This document shows positions 53,476 to 64,000 of a stretch of 64,000 nt of DNA, piece after piece. The stretch lies in NCBI GenBank assembly GCA_932294295.1, contig OW028573.1:65139829-65203828 (forward strand), in the 5' to 3' direction. This stretch comes from Alitta virens (taxonomy: Eukaryota; Annelida; Polychaeta; Phyllodocida; Nereididae). The position numbers and the translations under genes were made by a program. The notes under the pieces are model-generated. The model did no database searches and was not told where the DNA came from. It saw nothing but the letters and a program-made list of their open reading frames with translations. Numbering within the stretch: position 1 is the first letter of the stretch; each line of letters starts with the position of its first letter.

Positions 53476-55735
53476 CTGAAACACCAAACATTAATCACCA
53501 TCAACATTTTGCTTTTTTAAATCTTTTTTTCACCAAGTGTCTGCTGACACAGCACAGTGGTAATAATCAGTTATTGCTATTTTATTGACAGCAGCCAATC
53601 ATATCATCATTTAGGGATCACCAGTCAATCCGATCGTCTGTTTGAGATTACACTGCGTGTCCTCACCTCACAGCCCAGCGACCTAATTATGGACATCTCT
53701 TGCTAGTTTACCTAGTAGCCGCTAGGCTGAGTATAGACTTAAGAAATCTTCTCTTAAAAATGCAAGAGAAAAGGATTGAAATTTTTTTAGTTCAGGCAAT
53801 TTTTCTGAATTGCTTGCTTGTCAGAACAAGAATTGCGTAAACTCAGCACATGAACATCTAATTATTTTGTAATTTCATTGTTATACCTTTAATACCATAA
53901 GCCAGCCTATAGACTATAAGAGACATTGATTAATTTACTTTAGATTATTAATCGAATAAAACATGTACATAGGTGTCAATGACCTGTCCTAGTCTTGTTG
54001 ACACAGTACTGTGCAGACAATATAGAAGCTACCTAGTTATTGACACAGTACTGTCCTCGATAATTTATACAGCACTATAGCAGCAGCCATTGCTTTTTTT
54101 TCTCTTTAAATGTACAGTAGAGCCTCACTATTAAGTCCACCTTTGGATTTGAATTTACCCAATTTCATTGAGGGTGTACTACAGGGTGTCCAGGGACATG
54201 AGCATACGAGAGGTCGTCCAACTCAAAACATCTTATAGATTCCTTGACAGGACATGAAAGACTAAAATGCAGTTGATGATAGGAGGGCAAAATACAGTTT
54301 TTTGGAATAAGTGGCATCTTGAAGTCGACCTTTGGTGACGGGAAGAGGATAGTACTAGTTACTATAGGAATTTGTATAGATCAAAGTCACCCCATGCTTT
54401 ATGTATAGTGTCAGGCAACTTCTTCCACTATAATCATTCCCTTCTGAGTTAAATTTTATTCATGGCTTAACCGTACAACAGCAGGTAGATCTTTTACTAT
54501 CCATGCGCAACATCCCAATCGGTGCAAATCTGAATTTCCTTCCCTCATATAAGCCCCAGAGGAGTTTTTATTTTACGAGTCTATTTTCAATGCAGATAGC
54601 ATGATGCAGTGTTCTCCTCTCAGTCTCATTTGCATGAAAATGAAGGTTATATTGAAATGCCTGATCCTAATCTGAGTGAAATGGAAGACTACGTTGGTGT
54701 CGCATATACAAGTGAAATATAGACTACCACGTTCTCAGATGTAAGAGCTGTTACATCTCGCTCAGATTAAAACCACACAAAGAATGTGTTCATCAGGCTG
54801 TAATTACAGTTTTAGTATTCAGCAGTTGTAAGAGAGTGATTGAATTCCATTAATTCCGATATTTTCATCCAGATTGTATGCGATTCATTGTATGCCACTA
54901 GCTGGTTCCCAACTATAAAGCTGAGATACACTTTGCAGCCATCCAACAGGGTGCGCTGGAGCTCCACTGTTGCGGATTGCCCTGCCACCTTGTGTTGAAC
55001 GAAAAAGAAATTACCAAGTTTTGCAAAGGCAAGAGAAATTCGTCTCACCCAATTTCTGGAATTTGTTGTATTGACACCAAAAATTAGTAATCTAATCTAG
55101 AAATAGGTGCAGCACAATCGAGCAGGATCATTTGTAATGGATTTCAAAAGTTCGTGAGAAAAATCCCAAAATTTTAGTGTGATCATCTGTGGACACAGAC
55201 TAATTTCAGCAGGGTCAATTACCTTAGTGTCCTTGGAATACTGCACAGAATATAGTATTCTAGCGGGTGTTTCAAGGTCTCTTAATTATTGGAAAGATCT
55301 GTCAGCAGCTGGTAATTTGTTGCACATTTGTGGAGAACACTCTAGGAGACAGTGCACGTCGAAGGAGGTCGATTGAGCGAACGATATACATGTTGTGACA
55401 CTTCGGTGACGGCTGTTATTGCAATCTGCAGGTGAGGGGGGGGGGGGGGGCACAGCACCTGTCATGTGAGCTACACCAAACAGGAACCTGCAGGTAATTG
55501 CTCTCATGTCACAATGGCTCCTTATCATAATTTCATTAGGGCAGCCAGAGCAAGCTCCATGATCCCCCGAGGATCCTGTTCCCCGTTATAAGAGATACGA
55601 GTGCAGCTGCAGGACCAAGATACACCTCACATGGCACACCTTGAGAGCTGCAGAGTAGTGCAGACATCGCACACCTCACCTGATAACCTTGCTAGACTGC
55701 ACACCTTGCATGGTACACATTTCCTAACACACCAA

Positions 55736-55819
55736 ACATGGCACTTTTACATGGCACACACTTCACATGGCACTTTTCCCATGACACACACTTCACATGG
55801 CACTTTTGCATGGCACAAC
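55736..55819. repeat. ~30-bp tandem repeat, three units
   Basis: Three units start ACATGGCACTTTT and continue with a variant of ACATGGCACACACTTC. They begin near 55736, 55765 and 55795. Confidence 0.8.
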
Positions 55820-55837
55820 TACAATGGCAAATATCCT

Positions 55838-56010
55838 ATCTGGATGTAGATCGTACGAGACCTTAAATTGGAGTCGCCTTGTACCCAGAGGCAAGTAAAA
55901 GACCCCAACCATATGCTAAACGTGTAACATGGTGTTGACTCCAAGTCTTGTCATCTCATCGTTACGTCTGATGATTTGCTTCAGACCCAGTAGGCTTTAG
56001 ACGTTGACAT
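55838..56010 (+). mobile_element. SINE 3' part, same family as 20030-20332
   Basis: Shares the order TGGATGT, GCCTTGTAC, AAGTAAA, ATGGTGTTGACTCCAAG, then CATCGTTACG and GCTTCAGACCCAG with the minus-strand SINE at 20030. The tRNA-like head is missing here. Confidence 0.6.
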
Positions 56011-58422
56011 TGACTCACCTTACAGGGTGGTATGAACAGTAGGCTGGACATAACACCCGGTGTCTGTGACAGTCCTACTCCAAGTCTGTATCAGCACCCA
56101 GCCAAAACATAATAACCACCACGTATTTTTTTTTCTCTTTCTTATTCATATGCCACAAATACATGGTAATGAGTCATGGGGCGCAGACTGCCTCTTCTGC
56201 CTAATAATGACTTCTCATAGAATTGGGCTAATTGTCATGGCAGGTATCCTTCCTGTGCAGCAATAAAACAGTTGATCCCGTCATGAACATTTCTCGTTTA
56301 TGTGCAAAACAATCATGAGGAACCTGCTGCAGAACTTTAGTATCTCCTCAGAGGATCATATGTACTAGTACTTTGACAACAAGAGTCTTCATACTACTAC
56401 CAACTGATTTCATCTTATAAACTGAGTTCAATTCGGTTTTCAGCTTTGCATTGGGCATCTTATATATTGCAACCCTAGGATTCTGTTAAACCAGAACTTC
56501 GCTTCTAGACCATTTCACAAAGATCAGTTAGCCTCTAAATTAACACATATACAGTATTCGTTGTCAAAAATAACCTCCCTAGTAAGGTCACCTACTTATT
56601 AAGACCGCTTAGAAAGATCATGGTCAGAAAGGAGGGATTTAAACAAAAACGTTACATGACTTGTCAACATCTACCTGTCTGATATCGTCTTATCTAGAAA
56701 TTCTAGCCACGGTTGCCAATTTCAAACTATTATAGGAAGCAAATAAGTTATACGTATCATCTGCAGTATAATAGTGTCAAATGTTCAGGTAGCTTCCAGA
56801 CAAATGTTGCTGGTTCAGTCTTCCGGACCAAATCAGGTCCCACACAAGACTATTTAAATACATCTAATGGAGCTGGGGCATGCCAGGAGTTGGAGAAGCA
56901 AAGCCCACTGGAAATAGGACCTTAAAAAGCACATGCAATCCATATTCTGATGGCGAGGCCCAGACTTGTCCCTGTAGCAATGAGAGGCATGGTCATGACA
57001 CACCAGACATTCTCAGAGCATAGGGCGGGCATATATCGACATGAGCAAAGACAGAAGGCGGCCACACATGCATCTCACATGATCCGAAATGCCACAATGT
57101 CCTTTGCTCAGCATGGAGGGATCGGCCAGCAGACTGCAACAAAGACCACAGAAAACATACCCCTTGGAAAAAAAGAAAGGAAAAACGATAGATCGATAGT
57201 TGCCCGGCTTACTATGCTCCCTAACAGGCTGCACGTGCTCCCACCCCCTTCCAATAATCCTCCACTTCTTGCAAATGCCGAATTTGACGACAACGCCCAA
57301 AAATTCTTTGTCTTGTCGATGTAGGAGATCAAAGAGAATTCCCTTCTTTTTTTCTGTCACTTTTTTGCCAAAATTTTCAGTTTTACTCTCAAATTACAGA
57401 CTTTCACACATAGACTTTCCAGTCTTGCAAAGCAAAGGGCTGGTGCGTTCCAAAAGTACTTTTTTTTTCTTCTTTTTGATAAAGAAAAAGTGCGAGCAGC
57501 TAATAGCTAACGACTCCCATGTAAAATATGCCAGCGTGTGCAACTTGAAAGTGCAAACGAAGCTTGGATTCATCACAGCAATCCTGTCACTACGCCGGGA
57601 ATCCTTTTAAATAATGATGCCAGTAAAAATTACTCACTTTGACAAGTTGACAGGATAACTGCATTCATGGTGTTTTTCACTAACATGTTAGTCAGATTTA
57701 TCGAACAAAATCATCACCCTAGTCAATGCCATGTGTGTGACATCAGTTGGTAAGTAGTCACTCGGGTTAACTAACTCAAAGCTGACTAACTTCATCAAAA
57801 ACTGCTAATAGATAGTGACAGCCATTCTAGACACTAACAAAAGCTTAGGGGGTCTTATTCACACACCTAGATGCACTTTGCAGCTGCCATTCCTAGCGAA
57901 GACAGCATTCCCAACACCAGACAAGAGTTCAATAACTCACTGAATAATTAAAAGGGAAAGCATGCGAGTATCATGCGTGGAATGGCAGCCAGAATAGAGT
58001 GCTGCTCGTTTAATATTCCTTGCGATTTCATAACATGCGAGCGACAGGAACTGCTTGGGCTAAGTTCGTCACATGGCAGCCTGATTAGACTGCAGTCAGA
58101 GTGAGAGTCAGGTGTCAGTTACATCTGAAGCGCATTGGTTTTAAACTAGGCAAACAACACTCAAATATATGCATTTCTGAGTATTGCAGTTTGATATAGA
58201 TACATTATTAATGTGACTGATTCAAACCCTTATCATCTCATCGTTACGCCTGCCTCTGGCTGAAGGTTAAACTAACTCAGTGTAATGTAGTTGCAGCATG
58301 ATGATACAAATGCTTCTATCGTCATTCACCATTCATCATTATGCCTACTTTTAGCAGCTAGTTAAATTTAAAATAACACGTTCGACCAGCAGCACTGCTA
58401 CGAAAGTGAGATTGATGAAAAA

Positions 58423-58441
58423 GGGGGGGGGGGGGGGGGGG
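58423..58441. repeat. G19 homopolymer
   Basis: An uninterrupted run of 19 G. Comparable runs are C20 at 4514-4533 and G15 at 55436-55450. Exact lengths may reflect sequencing error. Confidence 0.8.
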
Positions 58442-59326
58442 TGAACAACATCTCGCCAGACACCACTCTATCAAGCCCTACTCCACCCTTCGCAAGTAAT
58501 TAGCAGACTTGACCCATCAGTCTGACCTTGTGGTCAGTGAAATGCTAATGAGGGTGGAACACTGGATAGGACTTGGCATAGTGGAGGTCCTTGCAATGGT
58601 CATAATCTTCCATTAATAACCATTGCTAGCATTTACTACAACTGTATATTTGTTCCAAAGATGAAATCTCACAGACAAGAATACTAATAAAGGTGGCTAA
58701 CCTTCCAGACTACTAGTCCTAGAGTGAAGCAGTTTTCACCTCAATCTACGTCATCAGCCACAGTTTCTTATTCCTGCGTCAGAAGTATTGCAACTTAAAT
58801 CATTTAGCACTTTAACCTAACATGTAAGGCGAAAACTGCTGCAGGGTCAGTCATTGTTCAACATCATCAAAATAGTAATGTGTCTCTGGTAATATCTTTA
58901 TCCGAAATGTTTTTCAATGTGGCTAAAACTGTATTTCTTTTAAAGATATTATCATTCTACCATTTTTTAACTCTTAAAAGGCCGAACTATGGTCTGATAC
59001 CTTCGGGGTTGAGTACATGCATAGCTGGAGTGATCAGGCCATGGTGACAGAGTGAGGGGGTTGAGGAGGCAACTGGAGTGCCCTGATGGATGGTAGAGCT
59101 TGCTCCTTGCTGCAGCCATGTCAGCCTGCATATTTGCGAGACAGCAGCATGTGTAACGTGACTACATAATAGATTAGGGTGTCTCATTCTCCTCTCGCCT
59201 TACAAGCTGGCAATCTTGCGGGCAAACGCTGTTTAGCATTCATATGACGCCATCAGGCTAGTTACAACTGTTGTCTCCCAAGTCCACACCAAGTGCAACA
59301 ACGTCTAACCACAACCAATCCAACAA

Positions 59327-59700
59327 TTAAAGAATGATGCCAGGAACAGTGCTACAACAGTACTGGAACAATGCTGTAACAGTGCCGGAACACCAACGTC
59401 TATCCACGACCAATCCAACAATGCAGACACAAAAATGCAGCAACAATTAAAGAATGATGCCAGGAACAGTGCTACAACAGTACTGGAACAATGCTGTAAC
59501 AGTGCCGGAACACCAACGTCTATCCACGACCAATCCAACAATGCAGACACTATGCAGCAACAATTAAAGAATGGTGCTAGGAACAGTGCTACAACAGTAC
59601 TGGAACAATGCTGTAACAGTGCCGGAACACCAACGTCTATCCACGACCAATCCAACAATGCAGACACAAAAATACAGCAACAATTAAAGAATGACGCTTG
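59327..59700. repeat. 120/117-bp tandem repeat with an 11-bp inner period
   Basis: Three near-identical copies of a 117-120 bp unit. Each unit contains four successive 11-mers (AACAGTGCTAC, AACAGTACTGG, AACAATGCTGT, AACAGTGCCGG) and then a ~75-bp stretch including CCAACGTCTATCCACGACCA. Degenerate 11-mers such as GGAACAATGCA continue to about 60010. Confidence 0.9.
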
Positions 59701-60875
59701 AACAGTGCCAGAACAGCAATGGAACAATGCTGCATCCACACCCGATAGAACAATGCAGATACAATTATGCAAACCATTAAAGGTGATGCTTGAACAATGT
59801 TGTAAGATTGTTGTAACAATACTGGAACAATGCAGAAATAGAAATGGTACAGTGCTAGAACAGCACTGTATATAGCAATAGAACTAAATCAAGGAACAAT
59901 GATGTAACAGTGCTGGAACAACACAGAAACAATGAAAGAACAGTACTGGATCAGCAACAAAGAAACGATCCTGGAACAGTGCTAGAACAGTGCAGGAACA
60001 ATGCAAGGCGAGAGAGCAGCTGAGTTGGCCTCCCCATGTGCCTACCAAATGTCTGGTCATCTCTTTTAAAGCCAGCCATTGACACACGACACCATCAAAC
60101 ATTAACACCACTTGTGTGCCATCCTCCCACGCATGGCTATAACCTGGTGGTGTGACCATTTAAATTACTTTGTAGGCAAGAGCCCACCCAGTCAAAAAAG
60201 GTCAATCACAATGAATAGAGCAATGGTGCTAATAAGACTAAAAAGTGTACCAGTTTACCGGGAAAGACAGCTCACTATAATCAGCATCGCACTCTTTACT
60301 TCTTTCAGCCTAAGAACACATGGTGTATCAGCTAAGTATAGACGTAGTAGCCTTTATACTGTGCAGCAACATGGCAGTTTTGCATCATGCACATATTCTA
60401 ATTACATTTAATCACACTTCAAACAGGCCTTGCGTTAAAACAGCCAAGATGGGCACCTGCTGTTGCTGCTGGAGATTCATTACTGGGATTCACAAAAAAG
60501 AGGTGGCTGGTCATTTCACATCTCTTTTACCACCTCCCTTCAGGTAGAAGCCAGTGAAAGCCACAGAACCAAGAAAGTGGTGGATTACAGCAGCCTCACT
60601 ACAACACCACCTCACTACTACGACTACACACCCGACTATATCCTTACATTTGTATTGCACCTCGTAATTAAGAAAACTCCAAGACCAGCAAATCTTGCAA
60701 TGGTGGAAACGACAAGGTCATACTTCAAACTAAGATAAGATCAAGTTTTTTTTTACAGTCGAACAGGAATAAAACAGTAAAAATAGTCAGGGAAACACAA
60801 AGTCCATACAAGCAAGAAAGATACCAGACAAACAGCAAGCAACCATAACTGCCAACCTACAACCAAGCAGTGATG

Positions 60876-61130
60876 CAAGCAAGCCGGCACTTTGGGGAGA
60901 CTTTCAGGCAAACGAGGACGCAGCAAGGCTTGCCAGCGAGCAAGCAATGAGGCTATGAAAACCAACACCCAAGAAAATTCTCATGACAACAGGGCACAAC
61001 CAGACCAGCAAGAAAGCAAGCGATGAGGCAAAGCAAGTCCACACTTAGGAAAACTTTCAGGCAAGCAAGGACACAACCAGGCAAGCCAGCATGCAAGAAA
61101 GCAAGCGATGAGGCAAGCAAGCGGTGAGGC
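60876..61130. repeat. Diverged tandem duplication, ~155 bp
   Basis: AAGCAAGCCGGCACTTTGG at about 60876 recurs as AAGCAAGTCCACACTTAGG about 157 bases later. Both are followed by ACTTTCAGGCAA and AAGCAATGAGGC-like words. Rich in AAGCAAG. Non-coding. Confidence 0.6.
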
Positions 61131-61687
61131 GAGGGGTTCATGCTGGTTGGTGATTACGCCTCAGCCAAGTCGAAGTGGGTCTTGTGGGATTTCAAGCTCA
61201 GCCGAGTGCACAGTGTGGCGCTGCGCTCTATAGCATAAAGACAGCTCTCCCAGGCGGACGTCTGACAGTCTAACATGCAAGGCTAATTAAGGTCCTGAGC
61301 TTCACATCACCATGAACACACAGCCTGCCTCTGCCTCAGCAGCAGCCTGTCTCTCCATCTCTCTTTCCTGCCTCCCTTCCCTGCCTCCATTGCCCGCCTC
61401 CATTGCTTGCTCCTGCGTGGGAGTGCAGCCCCACTTCCTAAAGCATGGATGCAACCAAGCAGGAACTGAGCCAGGCAGAATTAAGGCCAGGGGGATGCAT
61501 TTCTGGCCACTAAGCAACCAGCCCACCCCTTGCCCCCACAACTACAACAGTGTACAACAATAGATCTTCGTTATCACTTAAATATACTCACCAATCAACA
61601 CAACTGACTACCAAGACAATATCGAAAATTCATTATCTTGTCTAACTTAATGTAGCAACATGGTAAAGCAATTCTTTCATGCCACGG

Positions 61688-61815
61688 AGATGCCTTTCTG
61701 ACCACCAGCTATTCTTTTATCGAAGATGCCTCTCTGACCACCAGCCATTCTTTTATTGAAGATGCCTCTCTGACCACCAGCCATTCTTTTATTGAAGATG
61801 CCTCTCTGACCACTA
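61688..61815. repeat. 36-bp tandem repeat, ~3.5 units
   Basis: Units of GAAGATGCCTCTCTGACCAC followed by CAGCCATTCTTTTATT, period exactly 36 bp, starting near 61688, 61723, 61759 and 61795. The unit is a multiple of three, so a minus-strand frame (61868-61677) reads a 12-residue repeat AGGQRGIFNKRM. No splice context or start makes it a credible gene. Confidence 0.85.
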
Positions 61816-64000
61816 GCAACGAACCCTCCCTCAGCCTTCAGTACTAAATACATCTCTTTTTTTACCACATCTATGTAAAGTACCTCACACTTCTGACTGC
61901 TAAAAATAAACTATTACGAACTATACTCATAGTAGTGGCAATACTGATTGCTAAAGCAACCTGGTAGATACCATTTTGGTTATTTCAATGCAGGTGACTT
62001 TTCAGACAAATGGGGCAGGCGGTGGTGCCACTTTAGCTCAGTCTATTGACAACGATTTATCCCGAAATAATCCTGCTGTCCTTATACTGCAAATGGCAGA
62101 CAATTTAATTGGTATATCATACCATTTCTTTTAGACAATGTCTTTCTGGCTAAATGAAACGGGTACTATTAAACCAAATGCATACATGTAGGTGCCATGC
62201 GACATTGCATAAGAGGCAAACAAGACACCCACACCAGTCTGGTCCTGATAAAGATAGTCTGAACATTGACATTGTACGCCTGCAGATAAGGCATTGACAC
62301 CGAGGTCCAATTTAACCTTGAGTCATTGTCTTCTTTCGTAAAGTGCAGTGCTACATTTAGTTCTTATTCTGTTTGTTTTTTAAATGCTAAAGAATATGCA
62401 GGCGCATCTTCTGAGCATCAGCTAAAGCATGCAAGTTCTGTTGACTGCAATTCAGTCTCATAGGGTAGTTCAGTGTAGGATGAAAACAGCACCCAAAGAA
62501 TGATAGTATTTCATCATAATTTACATTTTTGTAATATGGTACTAACAAGACAAACAGGTGTTATGGAAATATCTGTTGATATGGAATACCATAATAATCA
62601 CTTGGAAGTTTCACATAATAAGGTCAGACGTGTACTCCGAATGTTATACAAAGTCCCCTGCATAGAGCCAGCCATGGAGACAGGGGGATGGGGGGGGGGG
62701 ACATCACATTTTAATCAGCACATTAGTGTGCACAGCGCAGCCCATTAGGGAAGGCATGTATGAAAATAATCCCTATCTTTTAATGACAGCGGGGAAATTC
62801 ACGCGCCAGCCTCGAACAGTAGTGCTGCACTTACTTGAAAATTGAATTGGACCTGTGCAGCGGCAGTGGCCGTGTGCTGAAATTGCAGTCCCCCCTGTCA
62901 TATTAGAAATGTGCATCGCAGTGGGGACCTGTCTGTCACGGTTGGGGGCAACCAGACAATATTCGAATGAGGCAGCTCAGCAGGCAGTTCCACAGACAAT
63001 GTCTACAGAGCTAGGCACTCACTCCACACTGCACATGCTTTGCCCAGGGCAGTCCCCTCCCGTCTAACATGTTTGAATGAGTGATGAAGGAAGCCACACG
63101 TATGCTAGCTCATCATGTCGACTCTGAACAAAAGACTCCATAAGCCATGCAGCCATGCAGCCAGCAGCCATCAGCCACCAGCCAGGCCAAGCACATTGAA
63201 CGCACGCAGCTTGCAACCCTGTGCAAAGCCAGCAGATTTATATTCTTCCTTCATACCGAGTCATCCTCACGCTGTAGGTCAGTAGCTGCCCGTTCACTGG
63301 TCATTCTGCAGTCCACTTAAAAGGTTGTTGTCCATTCCTAAACGATAAAGACGCTACCATAGGCACAAGTCAGTGACTTCAACTGATAGTTGCACCTCAC
63401 TTAAAGACCTGAACATCTCACTGACGACACCACCACATTGTGTTTTACGTCCTTATCGGATCACCCCATATTAAGGCAAGCAGAAACGCACGGAGGGTAG
63501 TTTAATGGTGAGGCTACACACTATATTTTTAATGTAAACGAAGAATCGTCAGAATGACTAAGTGCAGCCATTTTGGTACTCTTACGCAGTCATTCTATTA
63601 GTAAAATGAGTGGCGTTTATAACCACCTTTAATGATATAGGTGACATTTTGTCTAGACAGCATCCTAACATGATACACGTTTCTGGACAAATTAGTTGAC
63701 CACACTTGCAAAAACGTCCAGGCTGACATCTTCAGAATGTCTAGAATTAGTTCAGTGAGCAATTTCATCAAGAATTCCACCAAAAACTAGAGAATTTGGA
63801 TAACGAAGGAGCTTAAGACTTTCCCTTACACTTGTAAACTGGCAGAATTAATGGCACAGCACGCTCGGGCAATTCCATCAATATTAACACGTGGTAATTG
63901 CCTTACATATGAAACCACGTCACATAATCAGCAGCTCAGATGATGAATGCATGTTCTATGCCAGAGACTGATGAGGGATGCAGGATGCAGAGGCAAGCAG

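Larger units (their letters stand above)
53476..64000. other. Probable intron, no recognisable exon
   Basis: No open frame on either strand shows a known domain or convincing codon bias between flanking splice sites. Contents are a SINE 3' part (55838-56010), short tandem repeats (55736-55819, 59327-59700, 61688-61815), a diverged duplication near 60880-61130, and G runs at 55436-55450 and 58423-58441. It may all be one long intron of the gene ending at 53274. Confidence 0.5.

Noticed and set aside
54812..55048. 78-codon minus-strand frame as an exon of the gene ending at 53274
   Set aside because: It runs to its own stop at 54812 without a convincing donor in phase 2, and composition matches the flanks. 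An undetected transposon remnant is possible.
59305..59772. 155-codon Cys-rich repeat protein on the minus strand
   Set aside because: The frame follows the 120/117-bp satellite-like repeat and is open on both strands; there is no start or splice support and no known family.
61688..61815. CRISPR-like array
   Set aside because: The 36-bp units are directly contiguous with no unique spacers, and the window is animal nuclear DNA.

Overview
The window is nuclear DNA from an animal. It is AT-rich, its genes are split by many GT-AG introns, and it carries families of short DNA transposons, tRNA-derived SINEs, a decayed LINE and many microsatellites. The gene content (vertebrate-like 23-exon DPYD, SLC16-type transporter, ER glutathione peroxidase, polydom-like HYR/sushi/EGF/TSP1 protein) fits a marine invertebrate, probably a deuterostome such as an echinoderm or hemichordate. 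The phylum is inference only.

Layout, left to right. (1) 2459-6040 (+): a 4-exon GPX7/GPX8-type peroxidase of 292 aa with a signal peptide, a long proline-rich tail and a C-terminal KKEL. (2) 8274-12798 (+): a 4-exon monocarboxylate-transporter-like protein of 449 aa, MCT8/MCT10 type. (3) 16238-30380 (+): a 12-exon secreted protein of 772 aa with the order signal peptide, HYR, CCP, CCP, HYR, CCP, unnamed Cys-containing region, ephrin-receptor-like, EGF, EGF, TSP1. Its signal peptide is on a tiny exon 8.5 kb upstream of the rest. (4) 31493-49262 (-): a complete dihydropyrimidine dehydrogenase (DPYD) of 23 exons and 1033 aa. Every reading-frame phase joins correctly, and one intron appears to use a GC donor. 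(5) 53274-53475 (-): only the last coding exon of an unrecognised gene; I found no upstream exon in the window. Genes 1-3 run rightward, DPYD converges on gene 3 (1.1 kb between stops), and gene 5 runs the same way as DPYD. I see no functional link between neighbours.

The rest is intergenic or intronic. Intron 1 of gene 3 and its surroundings hold a cluster of two MITE families (a ~370-bp TIR element and a ~150-bp palindromic element with TA target sites, in two cases nested in the first) and tRNA-derived SINEs. DPYD intron 4 holds a decayed LINE on the + strand. DPYD intron 3 holds a diverged duplication, a palindromic minisatellite, an AT-rich ~30-bp tandem array and an ~84-bp near-perfect palindrome. 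The right 10 kb is repeat-rich and otherwise without recognisable genes.

I found no clear new multi-gene system. The best leads are the peroxidase's proline-rich KKEL tail, the Cys-containing region of the polydom-like protein, the GC-AG intron in DPYD, and the nested MITEs whose insertion sites can be read directly.
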